Shown piece after piece: positions 29,693 through 39,698 of a stretch of 64,000 nucleotides of DNA. The position numbers and the translations under genes were made by a program. Below the pieces are notes generated by a model that saw nothing but the letters and a program-made list of their open reading frames with translations, was not told the origin of the DNA and searched no databases. Positions within the stretch are counted from its first letter, which is position 1. Each line of letters opens with the position of its first letter. Source of the stretch: Bradyrhizobium sp. CIAT3101 (GTDB lineage Bacteria > Pseudomonadota > Alphaproteobacteria > Rhizobiales > Xanthobacteraceae); the NCBI RefSeq assembly GCF_029714945.1, contig NZ_CP121634.1, forward strand, positions 1-64,000, in the 5' to 3' direction.

Positions 29693-31399
29693 TTGGCGGA
29701 CGATCTTGCAGGCAAAGCCGACAGCTACGTTTGCGGCATCTCGGACACGCCGCTGCTCGGCGACACCATCGGTCGCAGCCTCGATCACGCCGTGCGGCGC
29801 TGGGGCAATCGGGAGGCATTGGTCTCGCCCAGCCACGGCGTGCGATGGACCTGGAGCGAATTCGCCGAACGCGTCGACGCGCTTGCCGCGGGCTTTCTCG
29901 CGCTCGGCCTGGAACGCGGTGAGCGCATCGGCATCTGGTCGCTGAACCGGCCGGAATGGACGCTGACGCAGTTTGCGGCGGCCAAGGCCGGCCTGATCCT
30001 GGTGACGATCAATCCCGCCTATCGGCTCAGCGAACTGGAGTTCGCGCTGAAGAAAGTCGGCTGCGCCGCGATTGTCACCGCGACCGCGTTCAAGACCAGC
30101 CAATACATGGAGATGCTCAACGCGCTGCTGCCGGAGCTGGCGAGCGCCACGCCGGGGAAGCTGCAGGCGGCGCAGCTGCCGGCCCTGCGGATGGTGATCC
30201 AGATCGGCGGCCCTTCTGCGCCCGGGACGATCCCCTTCGAGAACGTCGCGCGCATGGGCGGGCCTGCGCATCGCGAGCAGCTTGCCGTGCTCGGCGCGGC
30301 GCTTCAATTCGACGATCCCGTCAACATCCAGTTCACCAGCGGCACCACGGGCTCGCCCAAGGGCGTGACGCTGACGCACCACAACATCCTCAACAACGGC
30401 TATTTCACCGGGCGCGCGATGCGCCTGACCGAGCAGGATCGGATCTGCATCCCCGTGCCGCTCTATCATTGCTTCGGCATGGTGATGGGCAATCTCGCCT
30501 CCGTCACGCTCGGCACGACCATGGTCTATCCCGGCGAGGGCTTTGATCCGCTGGCGACGCTGCGCGCGGTCGAGCAGGAGAAATGCACCGCGCTCTACGG
30601 TGTGCCGACCATGTTCATCGCGGAACTCGATCATCCCGAATTCGCGACGTTCAATCTGAAATCATTGCGCACCGGCATCATGGCGGGCGCGCCCTGTCCG
30701 ATCGAGGTGATGAAGCGCGTCAACACCGAGATGAACATGCGCGAGGTCACCATCGCGTATGGCATGACCGAGACCAGCCCGGTCAGCTTCCAGAGCGCGA
30801 CGGACGACCCGCTCGAGCGGCGCGTGTCCACCGTCGGGCGGATCCATCCGCATGTCGAGGTGAAGGTCGTCGATCTCGAAGGCAAGATCGTCAGCCGCGG
30901 CGAACGCGGCGAGCTCTGCACCCGCGGCTACAGCGTCATGCTGGGCTATTGGGAGGAGAAGGAAAAGACCGGCGACGTGCTCGACGCCAACGGCTGGATG
31001 CACACCGGCGATCTCGCCACCATCGACGACGCGGGCTATTGCAATATCGTCGGCCGCATCAAGGATCTGGTGATCCGCGGCGGCGAGAACCTCTATCCGC
31101 GCGAGATCGAGGAATTCCTGTATCGTCACCCCAAGATCCAGGACGTGCAGATTTTCGGCGTCGCCGACACGCGCTATGGCGAGGAGCTCTGCGCCTGGGT
31201 CCGCGTCAGGCCCGGCGAGACGCTGACGGCAGAGGAGGTTCGCGCGTTCTGCGACGGCCAGATCGCGCACAACAAGATCCCGCGCTACGTCGAGTTCGTC
31301 GACGAGTTCCCGATGACCGTGACCGGCAAGATCCAGAAATTCGTGATGCGCGATGCGGTCGAGCAGCGACTGGGGCTGAAGGCGGCGAAGACGGCGTGA
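29693..31399 (+). CDS. AMP-binding acyl-CoA synthetase
   Basis: Activates a fatty or related carboxylic acid through an acyl-adenylate to its CoA thioester. The 568-residue protein has the P-loop [16 protein letters not shown] near 213-228, the A5 motif YGMTETSP, the [23 protein letters not shown] region, and the C-terminal catalytic Lys context [12 protein letters not shown]. It resembles medium/long-chain FadD-like enzymes. Translation most likely starts at TTG 29693 after the ribosome site gaggaga. It follows the serine hydrolase by 107 bases and might share transcription. The chain-length preference cannot be read from sequence. Confidence 0.92.
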   Translation: MADDLAGKADSYVCGISDTPLLGDTIGRSLDHAVRRWGNREALVSPSHGVRWTWSEFAERVDALAAGFLALGLERGERIGIWSLNRPEWTLTQFAAAKAGLILVTINPAYRLSELEFALKKVGCAAIVTATAFKTSQYMEMLNALLPELASATPGKLQAAQLPALRMVIQIGGPSAPGTIPFENVARMGGPAHREQLAVLGAALQFDDPVNIQFTSGTTGSPKGVTLTHHNILNNGYFTGRAMRLTEQDRICIPVPLYHCFGMVMGNLASVTLGTTMVYPGEGFDPLATLRAVEQEKCTALYGVPTMFIAELDHPEFATFNLKSLRTGIMAGAPCPIEVMKRVNTEMNMREVTIAYGMTETSPVSFQSATDDPLERRVSTVGRIHPHVEVKVVDLEGKIVSRGERGELCTRGYSVMLGYWEEKEKTGDVLDANGWMHTGDLATIDDAGYCNIVGRIKDLVIRGGENLYPREIEEFLYRHPKIQDVQIFGVADTRYGEELCAWVRVRPGETLTAEEVRAFCDGQIAHNKIPRYVEFVDEFPMTVTGKIQKFVMRDAVEQRLGLKAAKTA

Positions 31400-31406
31400 A
31401 GCTGTC

Positions 31407-31571
31407 ACCCTCCCCTGGAGGGGGAGGGTCGGCACGCTATCGAGCGAAGCGAGATTGCGTGACGGGGTGGGATGACAGTCTCTCCACGTCCAACAGTGTT
31501 CCGTGCGGAGAGATCACCCCACCCCGCTCGCGCTGCGCGCGATCGACCCTCCCCCTCCAGGGGAGGGTAAG
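31407..31571. repeat. Intergenic palindromic repeat, type C, copy 1
   Basis: Starts ACCCTCCCCTGGAGGGGGAG and ends CTCCCCCTCCAGGGGAGGGT, its exact reverse complement, with inner arms around ggggtgggatgaca and tcaccccaccccgc. It lies just after the acyl-CoA synthetase stop and just before the convergent adenosine kinase stop. A second copy is at 36043-36206. Confidence 0.82.
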
Positions 31572-31575
31572 CGCC

Positions 31576-32577
31576 TCAAACCGTCAGCCCGCGCTGCTGC
31601 GCCAATTCCTTCAACGACACCTGCGGCCGCGCGCCGATGTGCTGGATCACTTCGGCGGCCGCGAGCGCACCGAGCTCGCCGCACTGCTTGTGCGACAGAT
31701 CACGCGAGAGGCCGTACAGGAAGCCGGCCGCGAACAGGTCGCCGGCGCCCGTGGTGTCGACCAGCTGCTTGATCGGGGAGGCCGGTGCCGCGACGGCGTC
31801 GGTCGGCGTCACCACCACGCAACCCTTCTCGCTGCGGGTGACCACGCCGAGCTTGACGTCGTTGCGCAGCTGCTTGAGCGCGGTGTCGAAGTCGGAGGTC
31901 TCGTAGAGCGAGTGCAGCTCGGATTCGTTGGCGAACACGATGTCGGCCGTGCCGTTGCGCATCAGCCCCAGAAACTCGTCGCGATAGCGGCCGACGCAGA
32001 AGGAGTCCGACAAGGTCAGTGCCACCTTGCGGCCGGCCTCGTGAGCGATCTTGGAGGCCTTCAGGAAGGCTTCCTTGGCGCCCGGCGGATCCCAGAGATA
32101 GCCTTCGAGATAGACGATCTTGGCGGCCGCGATCTCGGCCGGATCGATATCGGCGGGCGACAGATCCTGCGCGGCGCCGAGATAGGTATTCATGGTGCGC
32201 TCACCGTCGCCGGTCACCAGGATGTAGGAGCAGCCGGTGGCGGGGCCGTCCTTCGCGGGCGGCGTGTTGAAGGCAACGCCGGCGGCGCGGATGTCGTGGA
32301 CATAGAGCTTGCCGATCTGGTCGTCCTTGACCTTGCCGACATAAGCGGCACGCGCGCCCAAGCTGCCGATGCCGACGATGGTGTTGGCGGCCGAGCCGCC
32401 CGAGACTTCCGTCGCCGGGCCCATGTCGTTGTAAATGGCGGCGGCGCGCGCCTCGTCGATCAGGGACATGCTGCCCTTGGCCATGCCGTGCTTGACCAAA
32501 AAGGCTTCATCGGTCCGGACCAGCACGTCGAACAGCGCGTTGCCGATGCCGAGAACGTCATATTTCACGTCAGCCAT
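31576..32577 (-). CDS. PfkB-family carbohydrate/adenosine kinase
   Basis: The 333-residue product is a ribokinase-fold kinase close to bacterial adenosine kinases of rhizobia. It begins with DVLGIGNALFDVLV, has the GGSAANTIVGIGSLGA substrate segment near residue 60, and the PfkB signature DTTGAGDLFAAGFLYGL with the catalytic Asp near residue 283. The likely reaction is ATP-dependent phosphorylation of adenosine to AMP, giving nucleoside salvage. The start at 32577 leaves a 185-base divergent region to murJ. Assignment as adenosine rather than sugar kinase is by resemblance. Confidence 0.87.
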   Translation of the reverse strand: MADVKYDVLGIGNALFDVLVRTDEAFLVKHGMAKGSMSLIDEARAAAIYNDMGPATEVSGGSAANTIVGIGSLGARAAYVGKVKDDQIGKLYVHDIRAAGVAFNTPPAKDGPATGCSYILVTGDGERTMNTYLGAAQDLSPADIDPAEIAAAKIVYLEGYLWDPPGAKEAFLKASKIAHEAGRKVALTLSDSFCVGRYRDEFLGLMRNGTADIVFANESELHSLYETSDFDTALKQLRNDVKLGVVTRSEKGCVVVTPTDAVAAPASPIKQLVDTTGAGDLFAAGFLYGLSRDLSHKQCGELGALAAAEVIQHIGARPQVSLKELAQQRGLTV

Positions 32578-32762
32578 TCACCTTGATCCTGTTTGCCGGA
32601 TTGCGATTGCCGGGGAAATCAGCTTCCTGTCGGCCTGAAATCTGGCTCGCGGCCTATCACGACCGGGCCGCCACGGGCAAGCAACGAGAGGCTTCTTTTG
32701 ACGCGTTTTCTTCACGCGAACCGGGACCACTTCGCTCGAAAACGCTATGGTATGTCGACCCG

Positions 32763-34295
32763 ATGATCCGCTCCTTCCTGACAGTTTCGACGGGAACACT
32801 GGCCTCGCGGCTGCTGGGCTTTGCCCGTGATTCCCTGATCGCGGCGCTGCTCGGCACCGGCGCCGTGGCCGACGCCTTCCTGGCCGCGTTCCAGCTCGTC
32901 AATGTGGTGCGACGCCTGCTCAGCGAAGGGGCATTGAATGCGGCCCTGATCCCGGCCTGGCTGCGCGTCCGCGACCGCGATGGCGAAGCGGCCGCCTCCG
33001 CATTTGCGGGGCGCGTGCTCGGCACGGTCAGTGCGGCCTTGATCGTGATCTCGATCGGCATTGCCGTCGCGATGCCGCTGATCATCATGATCATCGCGCC
33101 GGGCTTCGTCGGCAGCCCCACGCTCGATCTTGCCGTCCAGAATGCGCGGCTGATGCTGCCTTATCTCGCCTTCGCCGGCCCGGTCACGGTGCTGATGGGG
33201 CTGCTGAACGCGCAAGGGCGATTTGCGCTCACGGCGTTCTCGCCGCTGCTGTTCAACATCGCGCTGATCGCAACAATCGCCGCGCTGCTGCTGTGGCACG
33301 CCGATGCGTCCTCGGCTGCGTGGATGCTGGCGGCGACCGTCGGCATTGCCGGCCTGCTGCAGCTCCTGATGCTGGTGTCGCAGCGGAGTGCGCATCTCGC
33401 GACACCGTTGCGCGCAAGCTTCGACAGGGAGATGCGCGGCTTCTTCGCCAAGGCGGTCCCCGGCATGATCGCAAGTTCCGGCCCGCAATGGCTGATGGTG
33501 GCCGGCGCGATCATCGCGTCGGCGACGCCCTCCGCCGTGTCCTGGCTCTATTTCGCCAACCGCCTGATCGAGCTGCCGCTCGGCATCGTCGGCGTCGCCA
33601 TGGGCACGGTGCTGGTGCCGGAGCTGACACGCGCTGTGGGCAGCGGCGACCGTGACGCGGTGGCCCATGCGGAATCGCGCGCGCTCGAGCTTGCGACCGG
33701 GCTCGCCCTGCCCGCGACGCTCGGCCTTGCGGTGCTGGCCGAACCGATCGTGCGGCTGTTGTTCGAGCACGGCGCGTTCGGCGCGGAAGACAGCACCGCG
33801 ACTGCGCATGCACTGATGTGGCTGGCATTGGGCCTGCCCGCGCATGTGCTGATCAAGGCGCAGTCGCCGGCCTTCTTTGCCCGCAGCGACACGATGGCGC
33901 CGCTGCTCGCGACCGCCAAGGGTTTTGTGGTCGCAATCGCTCTCGCCGTCCTGCTCGGCCACTTCTTCGGCGCAAGCGGGATTGCCGCGAGCATCGCCGC
34001 GGGCGCCTGGAGCAGCGCGCTCTCGCTGCTTCGGACAGGCACGCGCGAGTTCGGCTTCTCGGTCGACGCCGCCGCGCGAAAACGGCTGCCGCGGATCGTG
34101 CTTGCGGCCGCCGCCATGGGCGCCCTGCTCTGGCTGACGACAGGGCTGATGCCGGTCGAGGCCCACGGCCTGATCCGCTTCGTCGCGCTGGGCCTGCAGA
34201 TCACCGCCGGCATCGCCGTCTACGCCCTGCTCCTGCAGTTTCTCGGCGTTGTCGCCCTGCGCGAGGCGGTTAACGCCCTGAAACGGCCCGCCTGA
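32763..34295 (+). CDS. murJ: Lipid II flippase MurJ
   Basis: MurJ moves the peptidoglycan precursor lipid II across the inner membrane. The 510-residue product has about fourteen hydrophobic helices and the family's N-terminal pattern: a TLASRLLGFARDSLIAALLG segment and then RRLLSEGALNAALIPAW. Conserved charged residues lie within the first helices, including Arg in SRLLGFARD. ATG at 32763 is preferred over a start at 32583, which would add 60 residues without family character. trpS follows 81 bases later on the same strand. Confidence 0.93.
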   Translation: MIRSFLTVSTGTLASRLLGFARDSLIAALLGTGAVADAFLAAFQLVNVVRRLLSEGALNAALIPAWLRVRDRDGEAAASAFAGRVLGTVSAALIVISIGIAVAMPLIIMIIAPGFVGSPTLDLAVQNARLMLPYLAFAGPVTVLMGLLNAQGRFALTAFSPLLFNIALIATIAALLLWHADASSAAWMLAATVGIAGLLQLLMLVSQRSAHLATPLRASFDREMRGFFAKAVPGMIASSGPQWLMVAGAIIASATPSAVSWLYFANRLIELPLGIVGVAMGTVLVPELTRAVGSGDRDAVAHAESRALELATGLALPATLGLAVLAEPIVRLLFEHGAFGAEDSTATAHALMWLALGLPAHVLIKAQSPAFFARSDTMAPLLATAKGFVVAIALAVLLGHFFGASGIAASIAAGAWSSALSLLRTGTREFGFSVDAAARKRLPRIVLAAAAMGALLWLTTGLMPVEAHGLIRFVALGLQITAGIAVYALLLQFLGVVALREAVNALKRPA

Positions 34296-34376
34296 CCGCA
34301 AGGCCCTCGAATTGCCCTTGACGGGGCAGCGCCGCTGTTGGAAACGACGGCCGGCGACTTCTCAGGAAAACTGACC

Positions 34377-35429
34377 ATGCCATTTGTTGAACGGGTTTTT
34401 TCGGGCGTCCAGCCGACGGGCAATCTGCACCTCGGCAATTACCTCGGCGCGATCGTCAACTTCGTGAAGATGCAGGAAACCCACAACTGCATTTATTGCG
34501 TCGTCGACATGCACGCGATCACGCAAGGCGTGGACGTCTGGGGTGGCCCGGCCGAGCTCGCACGCAACACCCGCGAGGTGACCGCAGCGTTCATCGCGAG
34601 CGGCATCGATCCCAAGAAGCACATCGTGTTCAACCAGAGCCAGGTCTCCGGCCACGCCGAGCTCGCCTGGATCTTCAACTGCGTCGCGCGCATGGGCTGG
34701 CTCGGCCGCATGACCCAGTTCAAGGAGAAGGCCGGCAAGGATCGCGAGAACGCCTCGGTCGGGCTGTTCGACTATCCCGTGCTGATGGCCGCCGACATTC
34801 TGCTCTACCGCGCCACCCACGTGCCGGTCGGCGAGGACCAGAAGCAGCATCTCGAGCTCTCCCGCGACATCGCGCAGAAGTTCAACAATGACTTCGGCGA
34901 TTCCATTCGCGCGCAGGGCGCCAATGACGGCCTGTTCTTCCCGCTGCCGGAACCCTTCATCACGGGGCCGGCGACGCGCGTGATGAGCTTGCGCGACGGC
35001 ACCAAGAAGATGTCGAAGTCGGACGCCTCAGACAATTCGCGCATCAATTTGACCGACGACGCCGACACCATCGCGCAGAAGATCCGCAAGGCGAAGACCG
35101 ATCCGGAGCCGCTGCCGAGCGAGGAGAAGGGCCTGGAGCCACGCCCCGAAGCCGACAACCTCGTCGGCATTTTCGCCGCGCTCTCCGACCGCTCCAAGGC
35201 CGACGTGCTGCGCGAGTTCGGCGGCGGCCAGTTCTCCAGCTTCAAGAACGCGCTGGCTGAGCTGTGCGTGACGAAGCTCGCCCCGATCGCGGGCGAGATG
35301 AAGCGCCTCGTCGCCGACCCCGGCCATATCGATGCGATCCTGAACGATGGTTCCGACCGGGCACGTGCGATTGCCGAGGAGACCATGAACCTCTCCAAGG
35401 ACATCGTCGGCTTCATCCGCCGTCGCTGA
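34377..35429 (+). CDS. trpS: Tryptophanyl-tRNA synthetase
   Basis: A class I aminoacyl-tRNA synthetase that charges tRNA(Trp). The 350-residue protein starts [20 protein letters not shown], where GNLHLG is the HIGH-type signature, and has the KMSKS-type motif [10 protein letters not shown] near residue 205. Conserved segments include [22 protein letters not shown]. The ATG at 34377 follows caggaaaactgacc. An in-frame ATG-like start at 34338 would only add a short, unconserved extension. Length matches the bacterial family. Confidence 0.97.
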   Translation: MPFVERVFSGVQPTGNLHLGNYLGAIVNFVKMQETHNCIYCVVDMHAITQGVDVWGGPAELARNTREVTAAFIASGIDPKKHIVFNQSQVSGHAELAWIFNCVARMGWLGRMTQFKEKAGKDRENASVGLFDYPVLMAADILLYRATHVPVGEDQKQHLELSRDIAQKFNNDFGDSIRAQGANDGLFFPLPEPFITGPATRVMSLRDGTKKMSKSDASDNSRINLTDDADTIAQKIRKAKTDPEPLPSEEKGLEPRPEADNLVGIFAALSDRSKADVLREFGGGQFSSFKNALAELCVTKLAPIAGEMKRLVADPGHIDAILNDGSDRARAIAEETMNLSKDIVGFIRRR

Positions 35430-35537
35430 CGATTGCGATCGCGAACTTGGGCCTGCGCCACGGCGCGGGCCGCTTCGCCTCTCCCCAAGCGTGAGCGAGT
35501 GTGGCAGCATGCGCTCCGTGCACACTCCGGGATAGGC

Positions 35538-36032
35538 ATGACCAGCAAGCGACTTTGCTTCGAGCCGGGTCACAAGCCCAAATGCCTCGTCATCGTCGAC
35601 GACACCGCCGAATGGGATCGCGCGGTCTATTACGCCAGCCGCTGGGCGATCCGTGCCGGCGGCGGCGTGGTGATGCTGCGCATCATCGAGATCGAGGACC
35701 AGAACCAGCAATGGCTGGGGGTCGCCGACATCATGCGCGCCGAGGCGCATGAGGCGGCGGAAGCCGCGCTCGACCGCGCCGCCGGCCGCGCCAACGGCAT
35801 TGCAGCGATCACGCCGGAACGGCTCATCCGCGAGGGCGCCGCGATGGAGCAGCTGCTCGCAGTGATCGATGAAGACCCTGACATCGCCATGCTGGTGCTC
35901 GCCGCCAGCCCGGGCGCGGAAGGGCCGGGACCGTGGGTGGCGCTGCTCTCGTATGCGCTCGGCACGTTCCCGGTGCCGGTGACCATCATTTCCGGCGCGC
36001 TGAGCGACGGAAGCGTGGATTCGCTGGCGTAG
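35538..36032 (+). CDS. Universal stress protein, UspA family
   Basis: The 164-residue product has a single Usp-like alpha/beta fold. It contains KCLVIVDDTAEWDRAVYYA near the start, a helical middle, and a C-terminal segment LVLAASPGAEGPGPWV in the position of the ATP-binding Gly-rich loop, although the classical G-2x-G-9x-G-S/T motif is not complete. Such proteins are small nucleotide-binding stress factors. The start at ATG 35538 gives a normal Usp beginning. It lies 108 bases after trpS. The specific stress is unknown. Confidence 0.78.
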   Translation: MTSKRLCFEPGHKPKCLVIVDDTAEWDRAVYYASRWAIRAGGGVVMLRIIEIEDQNQQWLGVADIMRAEAHEAAEAALDRAAGRANGIAAITPERLIREGAAMEQLLAVIDEDPDIAMLVLAASPGAEGPGPWVALLSYALGTFPVPVTIISGALSDGSVDSLA

Positions 36033-36042
36033 CCCTCTTTCT

Positions 36043-36206
36043 TACCCTCCCCTGGAGGGGGAGGGTCGGCTCGCATCTGAGCGCAGCGAAGATGAGAGAC
36101 GGGGTGGGGTGACGGTCTCTCCGCGTCCAGCAGTGCCCGTGTGGAGAGATCACCCCACCCCGCTCGCGCTTTGCGCGATCGACCCTCCCCCTCCAGGGGA
36201 GGGTAA
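36043..36206. repeat. Intergenic palindromic repeat, type C, copy 2
   Basis: Begins TTACCCTCCCCTGGAGGGGG and ends CCCCCTCCAGGGGAGGGTAA. The interior matches 31407-31571: gagagacggggtggggtgacggtctctccgc, then cagtg, then gtggagagatcaccccaccccgctcgcgct. It is about 160 bases and takes up half of the 302-base gap 36033-36334, the rest of which is simple leader for the Nfu gene. Confidence 0.82.
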
Positions 36207-36334
36207 GCGAGGACCTAACCCGCTGAAATAACAGCGAAACGATCGTCCGCCCCCTTGACCGTGCGTTCCGCGTCGCCATCTGCTACTGGATAGCCCACGC
36301 GCCGGCCTTGAACCGGCGACGTCTGGAGAAAACC

Positions 36335-36901
36335 ATGTTCATTCAAACCGAAGCCACCCCCAATCCCGCCACGCTGAAGTTCATTCCCGGCCGCGTCGTA
36401 GCCGACAGCCCGGTGGAATTTGCGAGCCGCGAATCAGCCACGCGTTCGCCGCTCGCGGAAAAGCTGTTCGAGGTGCCCGGCGTCGCCGGCGTGTTCTACG
36501 GATCGGATTTCATCACCGTCACCAAGGCGAACGGTGAATGGCAGCAGCTGAAGCCCGCGATCCTCGGCGCCATCATGGAACACTACATGTCCGGCGCACC
36601 GCTGCTCGCCGACGGCGCGGCACAAGCCGACGCCGATCTCGATGACGAGGACGAGTTCTTCGACGAGGCCGACGCCGAGACGGTCGACATGATCAAGGAC
36701 CTGATCGAGACGCGCGTGCGTCCGGCGGTCGCCAATGACGGCGGCGACATCACCTTCCGCGGCTTCAAGGACGGTATCGTCTATCTCAACATGAAGGGCG
36801 CCTGCTCCGGCTGCCCGTCATCGACCGCGACGCTCCAGCACGGCATTCAGAACCTGCTGAAGCACTTTGTGCCCGACGTGGTTGAAGTCCGGCCGATGTA
36901 A
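36335..36901 (+). CDS. NifU-like iron-sulfur scaffold protein (Nfu type)
   Basis: The 188-residue protein has the Nfu N-terminal domain (FIQTEATPNPATLKFIPG, residues 2-19) and a C-terminal NifU domain with the CxxC cluster site in GACSGCPSST (Cys152 and Cys155 by my count). Nfu proteins carry 4Fe-4S clusters to client enzymes such as aconitase. An acidic stretch (about 95-115) links the domains. ATG at 36335 follows tctggagaaaacc. It is not in a suf or nif cluster here, so it is a housekeeping carrier. Confidence 0.92.
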   Translation: MFIQTEATPNPATLKFIPGRVVADSPVEFASRESATRSPLAEKLFEVPGVAGVFYGSDFITVTKANGEWQQLKPAILGAIMEHYMSGAPLLADGAAQADADLDDEDEFFDEADAETVDMIKDLIETRVRPAVANDGGDITFRGFKDGIVYLNMKGACSGCPSSTATLQHGIQNLLKHFVPDVVEVRPM

Positions 36902-36911
36902 GCGAAGTGCG

Positions 36912-37001
36912 GTAGGGTGGGCAAAGCGAAGCGTGCCCACCTTCTTTCGCCGACAATCAAGAATGGTGGGCACGGCGCAAGGGCGCCTTTGCCCACCCTA
37001 C
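36912..37001. repeat. Intergenic palindromic repeat, type A, copy 2
   Basis: Starts GTAGGGTGGGCAAAGCGAAG and ends GCCTTTGCCCACCCTAC, with inner cgtgcccacc and ggtgggcacgg arms. It is a 90-base version of the element at 12823-12949, which has about 35 more bases in its middle. It lies between convergent Nfu and chemoreceptor genes and could terminate both. Confidence 0.82.
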
Positions 37002-37010
37002 GAGATCTCG

Positions 37011-38696
37011 CTACGCCGCTTGCCCGATGCTCGCGGCTTCCTCGGCCGCCTTGCGCATGCTCGCCGACATTTCCTGGGTGACCGTGCTCTGCTCCTCGAC
37101 GGCGGCGGCCGTTGACGAGACATATTCGCTGACGCCCTGGATCGCGCTCTTGATCGCATCCAGCGCCCCGACGACGTCGACCGAGATGCCGTTGAGATTG
37201 CCGATCTCCTGCTCGATCCGGTCAGCCGCCTGCTTGGCCTGATTGGCGAGGTTCTTGACCTCGGATGCGACCACCGCGAAGCCACGACCGGCCTCGCCCG
37301 CGCGCGCGGATTCGATCGTCGCATTGAGCGCCAACAGATTGATCTGGCCGGTGATGTTGCCGATCAGTTGCACGATCATGCTCATCGATTCCGCCGCCTG
37401 CGTCAGCCGCTGCGCCTGCTGATCCGCCGCCTCGACCCGATCAACCGCGGTCGACGCGGTCTCGCGCGAACGCGTCATCGCTTCGGCGATCTCGCGTACC
37501 GAAGCATTCAGCTCCTCGGCGCCGGCGGCGACCGATTCCATCATGTCGCGCACCTTCTCGCTGCGCTTACGCGCGATCACCTGCGCGGTCGTGTCGGAGG
37601 CGTATTTCACGACCTTGAACGGCTTGCCGTTGAGATCGCGGATCGGATTGTAGGAGGCCTGGATCCAGACCTGCCGGCCGCCCTTGCCGACGCGCTGATA
37701 TTCGCCGGACTGGAATTCGCCGGCGTTCAGCCTGGCCCAGAAGGCGCGATAGGCGTCGCTGTCGCGCTCGCTGGAGTCCACGAACATGCTGTGATGCTTG
37801 CCGACGATCTCGGAGAGCCCATAGCCGAGCGCGCCGAGGAAGTTTTCGTTCGCGGTCAAAACCTTGCCGTCCATGTCGAACTCGATCACGGCCTGCGACT
37901 TGCCGATCGCCTCGATCTGGCCGGCGAAATTCGCGTTCGACAGCTTCTGCGCACTGACGTCGGTGGCAAACTTCACCACCTTGAACGGCTTGCCGGCGTC
38001 ATCGAGGATCGGATTGTAGGACGCGAGGATCCAGACCTCCTTGCCGCCCTTGCCGAAACGCTTGTATTCGCCGGACTGGAATTCGCCGCGGCCAAGCTTC
38101 GCCCAGAACTCGCGATAGGCCGCGCTGTCGCGCTCGCCCGCGGCCACGAACATCTTGTGATGCTGGCCCTGGATCTCCTCGAGCCGGTAGCCGACGGTAT
38201 CCAGGAAATTGTCGTTGGCGGTGATGATGGTGCCGTCGAGATTGAACTCGATCACGGCCTGAGCCCGGCCGATCGCGGAGATCTTTCCGGCATCCTCGAG
38301 GCTGCGAAACTTGCGCGCGGTGATGTCGGTGGCGAACTTGACGACCTTCACCGGCTTACCGGCCTCGTCGATGATCGGATTGTAGGACGCCTGGATCCAG
38401 ATCTCGCGGCCGCCCTTGCCGAGCCGCTTGTATTCGGCGGACTGATATTCGCCGCGGCCGAGGCGGGCCCAGAACTCCCGATAGGCCGGGCTGCCGCGCT
38501 CTTCCGGCACGACGAACATGCCGTGGTGCTTGCCCGCGATCTCGTCGAGCCGGTAGCCCATCGCGTCGAGGAAATTCTGGTTGGCCGTGAGGATGGTGCC
38601 GTCGAGATTGAATTCGATGACCGCTTGCGACTTCCCAAGTGCAATGACCTGCGCCAAAGCCTCCCTAGCCGAAGAACCGCTTCGCCAAAAAGACAT
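37011..38696 (-). CDS. Soluble methyl-accepting chemotaxis protein with three tandem PAS domains
   Basis: The 561-residue protein has no membrane segment. Three nearly repeating PAS modules start at about residues 21, 143 and 265. Each reads AVIEFNLDG (or FDMDG), then HH-MF, EY-R-GKGG, and ASYNPI-D. They are followed by a receptor signalling domain whose hairpin tip is in [20 protein letters not shown]. Such cytoplasmic receptors sense intracellular redox, gas or energy state through bound cofactors and act on CheA/CheW. The start at 38696 has ggaaagg seven bases upstream on the minus strand. No che genes are nearby. The ligand is unknown. Confidence 0.9.
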   Translation of the reverse strand: MSFWRSGSSAREALAQVIALGKSQAVIEFNLDGTILTANQNFLDAMGYRLDEIAGKHHGMFVVPEERGSPAYREFWARLGRGEYQSAEYKRLGKGGREIWIQASYNPIIDEAGKPVKVVKFATDITARKFRSLEDAGKISAIGRAQAVIEFNLDGTIITANDNFLDTVGYRLEEIQGQHHKMFVAAGERDSAAYREFWAKLGRGEFQSGEYKRFGKGGKEVWILASYNPILDDAGKPFKVVKFATDVSAQKLSNANFAGQIEAIGKSQAVIEFDMDGKVLTANENFLGALGYGLSEIVGKHHSMFVDSSERDSDAYRAFWARLNAGEFQSGEYQRVGKGGRQVWIQASYNPIRDLNGKPFKVVKYASDTTAQVIARKRSEKVRDMMESVAAGAEELNASVREIAEAMTRSRETASTAVDRVEAADQQAQRLTQAAESMSMIVQLIGNITGQINLLALNATIESARAGEAGRGFAVVASEVKNLANQAKQAADRIEQEIGNLNGISVDVVGALDAIKSAIQGVSEYVSSTAAAVEEQSTVTQEMSASMRKAAEEAASIGQAA

Positions 38697-39002
38697 AAAT
38701 GAACCTTTCCAAATGACCGAAACGGGCGCGGCTTGATCTGCCGAAACGCCCCGTCCGAGTCGTCGTTGACTCGCTCTCCCGCTCGTTGACGGTGTCACCG
38801 GTTTGCTAATGATTGATTAAAATGGCAATATTTCAAATACTTAGCTATCCGGGAGGTTGCAAATTGATGCACCCGCATCAAAAATGGGGCGCGAAAATCC
38901 TGCCAGCTCCCGTACACGTAGAATTACGGGGATGATCGTGCGCCTGTCGAGAAATCAAACTTGGACTGGTTCGACCGCGGCGGGACCGACTAAGCTGATT
39001 CG
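38697..39002. other. Divergent promoter region between the chemoreceptor and tsaB
   Basis: 306 bases without a gene. The middle (38810-38850) is markedly A+T-rich (attgattaaaatggcaatatttcaaatac) and probably holds the promoter of the chemoreceptor on the minus strand. A short palindromic run near 38920 (gtagaattac) is too small to call. No RNA gene is seen. Confidence 0.5.
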
Positions 39003-39698
39003 ATGCTGATCCTTGCCATCGATACCGCGCTGGAGGCGTGCGCGGCCGCCGTTCTCGACACCGACGCCGGCGAGTTCCTCGCGCAGGAGCAACAGCTCAT
39101 GAAGCGCGGCCATGCCGAGGCGCTGATGCCGATGATCGCGCGCGTGATGCAGTCGGCCGATCTCGCATTCACGGCGCTCGACCGCATCGCGGTGACGGTC
39201 GGCCCCGGCAGCTTCACCGGCTTGCGCGTCGGCATTTCGGCGGCCCGCGGTCTTGCGCTCGCGGCCAAGCGGCCGGCCGTTGGCCTCACGACCCTCTCGG
39301 CCTATGCGGCCGCGATTGTCGGCCAGAGCGGCGTGGTGCCGGTGATTTCGGCAGTCGATGCGCGGCATGATCACGTCTATTTCCAGATCGTCGCCGGCGA
39401 CGGCAGTCTGCTGGTACCGCCGGCCGTCGCTTCCATCGACGAGGCGATCGCAGCCTCGCAATTCGGCGCGCCGCATCTGGTCGGCAATGCCGCAAGGATT
39501 CTCGCCGAGCGCTGGCCGCAGGATGTGCCACAACCTGTTTCGGTCGACGCGCAGCCCGCGCCTGACATCAGCTGGGTCGCCTGGCTCGGCGCTGCGGCAA
39601 ATCCCGACACCAATCCGGCGCGACCGTTTTATCTGAAGGCACCCGATGCAAAGCCGGCGGCCCAGCCGCTGTTCGCAGCTCAAGCCGCAACGTCATGA
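39003..39698 (+). CDS. tsaB: tRNA threonylcarbamoyladenosine biosynthesis protein TsaB
   Basis: TsaB is the inactive-chaperone partner of TsaD in making t6A37 on ANN-decoding tRNAs. The 231-residue product begins LILAIDTALEACAAAVLD, typical of the ASKHA fold. It contains VGPGSFTGLRVGISAARGLA near residue 62, the segment that docks TsaD. The zinc-binding residues of TsaD are absent, separating it from its paralog. Its last codon overlaps the next start (ATGA at 39695), coupling it to rimI as in many alphaproteobacteria. Confidence 0.93.
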   Translation: MLILAIDTALEACAAAVLDTDAGEFLAQEQQLMKRGHAEALMPMIARVMQSADLAFTALDRIAVTVGPGSFTGLRVGISAARGLALAAKRPAVGLTTLSAYAAAIVGQSGVVPVISAVDARHDHVYFQIVAGDGSLLVPPAVASIDEAIAASQFGAPHLVGNAARILAERWPQDVPQPVSVDAQPAPDISWVAWLGAAANPDTNPARPFYLKAPDAKPAAQPLFAAQAATS

